Assembly (NCBI GenBank): GCA_963797335.1
Contig: CAWCOU010000008.1
Coordinates: 124,001 to 188,000, forward strand
Reading direction: 5' to 3'
Length of the DNA stretch: 64,000 bases
Origin: CAWCOU01 sp963797335
GTDB lineage: Bacteria > Pseudomonadota > Gammaproteobacteria > JAURND01
Part shown: positions 60,419 to 64,000 of the stretch, piece by piece
How positions within the stretch are numbered: position 1 is the first letter of the stretch
Layout: every line of letters begins with the position of its first letter
Position numbers and translations under genes: made by a program
Notes under the pieces: model-generated
Databases searched by the model: none
Told to the model about the DNA's origin: nothing
The model's input: only the letters and a program-made list of their open reading frames with translations

Positions 60419-61687
60419 ATGTCAGAAGAAAAAAAAGGTAGAACCGATTTTGCAATTCCACTTTTAGCTAGTGAACCTGTATCCCCAGAACCTGAATCCT
60501 CAATAGAAAAAAAACAAACCCCATATCATCCAGACAATAAACAAGATCGTTACAGCCAATTGAATCAACAAGATCTTGGCTTTCTACAAAAAACGCCCGC
60601 TACACATAGAAATGATGTAAAATCCTTAGACAATAAACCTAGCTTAAACAGAGAGGATAGCGAGTTAACATCGTTCAGCGAAAAGATTTTCTGTTGTATC
60701 CAAAAAACCTTTAAAGATAATTTCGTATTAATTGTCGTCCCTGGAACGATAACCAGTATTTTACGTCGTGGTTTTGAGTTGGCTGACCAAAATCTTCCTC
60801 TTAGCCCAGGCCTAGTTATTGCCTGCGCCAGTGCGGAATTTGGCGCTATCAGTTGGGGGGGCGCTTTTATCACCGATATGTTGATGCGACTGGGTACTAT
60901 TTATAAACAAGATGGCGAAACCTTTTCTACGGCATTATACAGTTATTTCACCGAAGGCCATTGGTTGGAATCTGTAAAAACAGCGGTTAAATTTTTTGGT
61001 CATACCATAGGGTGGGCAACTGGCTACCAGATTGCCGATTATTTTTGTCATTCTCGGTTTGAATGGTTAAATGTTCTCGGGCGGGGTCTCAGCGCTGCCG
61101 CCGGCACTGTTTTACCCAGCATGTCCACTTTGTTTTATGACAAAGATGCAAAAAAAATGCCCGTTCCCCACCTGGTCATGAACGCCTGTGAAGGTTTTTT
61201 TCGCTCAATTATTGTCGATAGCCATCTATATGACGATTTTATTAAAAAGGGAATGAGTGGCTTAGCCGCTAAAACCACGGATGCTTTGTCCGTGGGTAGC
61301 GTTTCTGCTCTTATCTATACCCTCGGCATTTTAATAATGTCGAACAAGGAGTCCAAACCACTACCTCATCTAAGCGTGCCTAGCAGTCGATTGGCTAGGG
61401 AAATGCCTAATATCCAACAAGGCTATAGACTCCCTAAGAAAAACCCATTTCCATTAAGCTTGTGTTATAGCCTCTGGAATTGTTTAAGACAACAGTGTTG
61501 CCCTGTGGATGCAACGGATGAGAGTGACCTCCAAATAAGCGGGGGTTTACTGCCAAAAGAAGAATCGAATTTAAGTTCTGCTTTTTTTCAATCGGATACG
61601 GGTAAAAGCTTGTATGGAGACCTTTCTTTCATTCAACCAGAACAGGATTCCAGCCAATTTGTGGAGATAAACTCTGGTATTGCATAA
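60419..61687 (+). CDS. Hypothetical membrane protein, 422 aa, between zipA and ligA
   Basis: No family recognised. The ATG at 60419 follows GGGGAGAACG; an upstream extension to 60359 is less likely. The first ~95 residues are hydrophilic (Glu/Lys/Pro/Asn). A central block contains several hydrophobic stretches (FVLIVVPGTITSILRRGFEL near residue 101, LVIACASAEFGAISWGGAFI near residue 130, VSALIYTLGILIM near 305), and the tail is hydrophilic with a CCPVD segment. Cytoplasmic-looking ends around a membrane core suggest an inner-membrane or host-membrane protein. The synteny block otherwise runs smc-zipA-ligA, so this gene is a lineage-specific insertion. Confidence 0.65.
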   Translation: MSEEKKGRTDFAIPLLASEPVSPEPESSIEKKQTPYHPDNKQDRYSQLNQQDLGFLQKTPATHRNDVKSLDNKPSLNREDSELTSFSEKIFCCIQKTFKDNFVLIVVPGTITSILRRGFELADQNLPLSPGLVIACASAEFGAISWGGAFITDMLMRLGTIYKQDGETFSTALYSYFTEGHWLESVKTAVKFFGHTIGWATGYQIADYFCHSRFEWLNVLGRGLSAAAGTVLPSMSTLFYDKDAKKMPVPHLVMNACEGFFRSIIVDSHLYDDFIKKGMSGLAAKTTDALSVGSVSALIYTLGILIMSNKESKPLPHLSVPSSRLAREMPNIQQGYRLPKKNPFPLSLCYSLWNCLRQQCCPVDATDESDLQISGGLLPKEESNLSSAFFQSDTGKSLYGDLSFIQPEQDSSQFVEINSGIA

Positions 61688-61723
61688 AATGCTGAAAGAT
61701 GACGTCATCCCGGCATCATCAAT

Positions 61724-61753
61724 GGTGGGCACGCTTCGCTTTGCCCACCCTAC
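61724..61753. repeat. Dispersed repeat C, single copy
   Basis: Identical to 43941-43970: GGTGGGCACGCTTCGCTTTG then CCCACCCTAC. Confidence 0.75.
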
Positions 61754-61842
61754 ATCAGAAATGTCGAATCGCATATTTCGCTTTTGACCTGCGTTAGGTA
61801 TAGTATGACGAACTAACTTTCGTGTTTTATGGTTAAGCACAC

Positions 61843-63864
61843 ATGGCATCCATGGCACAACAACGCAGCCGATTAAACGCCTTACGTCAAATGCTTGACG
61901 AGCACAATTACCGCTACTATGTCTTAGATAATCCCACCATCCCAGATGCAGAGTACGATCGTTTATTACGTGAACTACAACAGCTAGAGGCTGAACACCC
62001 GGAATGGATTTCACCAGATTCCCCCACCCAACGGGTAGGTGCTACCCCCGCAACCGCGTTCGCTACCGTGGCGCACACCGTACCGATGTTATCGCTGGAA
62101 AATGCGTTTACATCCGAAGAAGTATTAGCCTTTGATCGACGTGTGCGACAACGCTTAGAACTGACCCAATCACCAGCATACGTATGCGAGCCAAAATTAG
62201 ATGGTGTGGCTGTCAGCTTGCGCTATGAGCACGGGGTACTCACACTAGGCGCTACGCGCGGTGATGGCACCACCGGTGAGGACATTACCCAAAATGTACG
62301 CACCATACCCAGTGTTCCACTCCGTTTGCGCGGCACTTCGCACCCGCAATTAGTGGAAATACGCGGCGAGGTCTACATGCCCTTGGCTGGCTTTGCGGCT
62401 TATAACGCAGCGGCACGCCAACGCGGGGATCGAGAGTTTGCTAACCCTCGCAACGCAACGGCCGGCAGCCTGAGGCAGCTGGATTCTCGCATCACAAAAA
62501 CACGGCCACTGGCGTTTTTTTGCTATGGTGTCGGTGAGATAGACCAGGCCATCGTTCCACAAACTCACAGCGAGTTACTGAACTTATTTAAAACCTGGGG
62601 TTTACCGGTTAACTCTGAAATAAAAACCGTGTCTGATATTGAACAAGCGTTACAGGTATACCAAACTATTTTGGCAAAACGCGATCAGCTACCGTATGAA
62701 ATTGACGGTGTGGTTTATAAAATCAATCGATTCGATCAACAACAAGCCCTGGGGTTCGTATCACGCGCACCGCGGTGGGCGCTGGCTCATAAATTTCCAG
62801 CGCGAGAGGAAATGACCACGGTTCTGGATATTTTGCTGCAAGTCGGACGTACGGGTGCCATTACCCCTGTGGCTCGCTTAACGCCAGTCAATGTCAGCGG
62901 TGTCACCGTTAGCCATGCCACCCTACATAATTTCGATGAACTCTGGCGAAAAGATGTGCGAATCGGCGATACCGTCATTGTCCGCCGCGCCGGCGATGTG
63001 ATACCGGATATTGTCAGCGTCATCCTCGATCAGCGCCCAGCCCATACCCGGCCTATTGCTTTGCCAAAAAAATGTCCCATCTGCCATGCTGAAGTAATTA
63101 AACCCGAACATGAAGTCGTGGCGCGATGCATAGGTGGTTTATTTTGTTCCGCACAATTAAAAGAAACCGTGCGGCATTTTGCCTCACGGCGGGCTTTAGA
63201 TATCGAGGGTTTGGGCGATAAACTGGTGGAGCAACTGGTGCAAGCAGGACTTGTGCGTGATATCGCCGATCTTTACCAGCTGACCAAAACCCAACTCCTG
63301 TCATTGGAACGCATGGGTGAGAAATCTGCTGATAATCTTCTGAATGCCATCGTGCACAGCAAAGCCACCACCCTACCCCGATTTTTATACGGTCTGGGCA
63401 TTCCTGACGTCGGTGAAACCACCGCTCTGGTTTTGGCCCGTCATTTCGGCCGTTTGCAGCCTCTGATGGAATCAGACGAAGATACCCTGCAAACGATTCC
63501 CGACATCGGACCTATCGTCGCCGCGAATATCACGGGGTTTTTCCGCCAAGATCATAACCGTGAGTTAATCACCAAGTTACAAAATTTAGGCATACACTGG
63601 CCAGAAGAAACTCCCACTCACCAATCTCAAACATTGGCCGGTAAAACCTTTGTACTCACCGGCACATTGACTACCCTGCATAGAGATGATGCCAAAGAAA
63701 AACTGCAAGCGTTAGGCGCGAAAGTCAGCGGCAGTGTTTCCACCAAAACGACTTACGTTGTCGTTGGCGAAGATCCTGGCTCCAAGCTAACAAAAGCCCA
63801 AGAATTAGGAATACCCATACTGACGGAAGAAGCGTTCTTGCAATTGCTAGAAAATTCTCAATAG
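61843..63864 (+). CDS. ligA: NAD-dependent DNA ligase LigA
   Basis: LigA seals nicks in replication and repair. Domains in order: Ia (YYVLDNPTIPDAEYDRLLRE), adenylation domain with CEPKLDGVAVSLRYEHGVL (catalytic Lys near residue 118), OB fold, four-Cys zinc finger (CPICHAEV, CIGGLFCSAQ near residues 411-435), helix-hairpin-helix repeats and a C-terminal BRCT domain (LAGKTFVLTGTLTTLHRDDA). 673 residues, normal. ATG 61843, or 61852 three codons later; neither has a strong ribosome binding site. Confidence 0.97.
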   Translation: MASMAQQRSRLNALRQMLDEHNYRYYVLDNPTIPDAEYDRLLRELQQLEAEHPEWISPDSPTQRVGATPATAFATVAHTVPMLSLENAFTSEEVLAFDRRVRQRLELTQSPAYVCEPKLDGVAVSLRYEHGVLTLGATRGDGTTGEDITQNVRTIPSVPLRLRGTSHPQLVEIRGEVYMPLAGFAAYNAAARQRGDREFANPRNATAGSLRQLDSRITKTRPLAFFCYGVGEIDQAIVPQTHSELLNLFKTWGLPVNSEIKTVSDIEQALQVYQTILAKRDQLPYEIDGVVYKINRFDQQQALGFVSRAPRWALAHKFPAREEMTTVLDILLQVGRTGAITPVARLTPVNVSGVTVSHATLHNFDELWRKDVRIGDTVIVRRAGDVIPDIVSVILDQRPAHTRPIALPKKCPICHAEVIKPEHEVVARCIGGLFCSAQLKETVRHFASRRALDIEGLGDKLVEQLVQAGLVRDIADLYQLTKTQLLSLERMGEKSADNLLNAIVHSKATTLPRFLYGLGIPDVGETTALVLARHFGRLQPLMESDEDTLQTIPDIGPIVAANITGFFRQDHNRELITKLQNLGIHWPEETPTHQSQTLAGKTFVLTGTLTTLHRDDAKEKLQALGAKVSGSVSTKTTYVVVGEDPGSKLTKAQELGIPILTEEAFLQLLENSQ

Positions 63865-63946
63865 CCTTAGGGTATGCACACATCTTTTTCAGTCAACTGT
63901 GAGTGAGTATTAGATTAGGTGTTAGCACTGTAAGCCCCCTCCTAGG
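63865..63946 (+). repeat. Dispersed repeat R1, partial copy
   Basis: CCTTAGGGTATGCACACATC, then AGTCAACTGTGAGTGAGTAT and TTAGCACTGTAAGCCCCCTC, ending in CCTAGG. It shares the outer half of R1 at 15256 and 37067 but lacks the CTCCCGCG hairpin. Confidence 0.7.
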
Positions 63947-64000
63947 ATATTTTTTTGTTGCCTGCACGGGGGGAAACCGTCATGATTCTGCGCTACAATA

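Overview
The window looks like a chromosomal segment of a gammaproteobacterium, most likely of the Legionellales / Coxiella-Berkiella-Aquicella type. This is inferred from gene order and protein content, not from a database search. Diagnostic blocks are thrS-infC-rpmI-rplT-pheS-pheT-ihfA-merR-tRNA-Pro, Trm112-kdsB, rnhB-dnaE, smc-zipA-ligA and murC-murB-ddl. Interspersed are large unrecognised coiled-coil or membrane proteins, a SET-domain protein and many dispersed palindromic intergenic repeats, a mix common in host-associated members of that order.

Layout. 1-2.6 kb: the end of a trehalose/glucan gene (treZ) overlapping a GH15 glucoamylase/trehalase gene. 2.7-8 kb: small hypothetical genes, a CPA1 Na+/H+ antiporter, cyclopropane fatty acid synthase and a frameshifted gene remnant. 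8.0-8.9 kb: a palindrome-rich gap and the tmRNA gene. 9-10.6 kb: a SET-domain gene, a truncated Panacea-domain remnant and a two-TM protein. 10.8-14.9 kb: a tight murC-murB-ddl-hydrolase operon on the minus strand. 15.4-18.4 kb: pterin dehydratase, a DUF4143 ATPase with an unusual triplicated palindromic leader, and mnmA. 18.5-20.9 kb: a 779-residue unrecognised protein. 20.9-30.3 kb: kdsB, Trm112, tRNA-Pro, merR, ihfA, pheT, a frameshifted pheS, a secreted protein, rplT, rpmI, infC (AUU start) and thrS. 30.5-38 kb: DUF4142 protein, tsaD, ung, prpD, galU, a Gfo/Idh/MocA oxidoreductase, then rnhB with altered catalytic residues. 38-41.5 kb: dnaE interrupted by a one-base frameshift. 41.5-43.9 kb: a toxin-antitoxin cluster, with live-looking hipB-hipA-relB followed by decayed CopG, VapB and VapC remnants. 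44-47.7 kb: uvrB, a MITE-like insertion and an aspartate aminotransferase. 47.9-54 kb: a lipoprotein and two tandem inverse autotransporters. 54.1-54.3 kb: tRNA-Ala and tRNA-Glu. 54.9-63.9 kb: pfkA, smc, zipA, a membrane hypothetical and ligA.

Most informative anomalies: (i) three 34-bp-spaced palindromes, each carrying a Shine-Dalgarno and an ATG, before the DUF4143 ATPase; (ii) a 79-bp element with 20-bp perfect terminal inverted repeats and a 9-bp target duplication, inserted inside another palindromic repeat; (iii) two inverse autotransporter genes with nearly identical barrels but different beta-helix-like passengers; (iv) a toxin-antitoxin graveyard; (v) an RNase HII lacking its catalytic Glu and GRG arginine; (vi) single-base frameshifts in two normally essential genes, pheS and dnaE, which could be sequence errors and should be checked first.

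Start codons were chosen from visible ribosome binding sites and often differ from the longest possible ORF.
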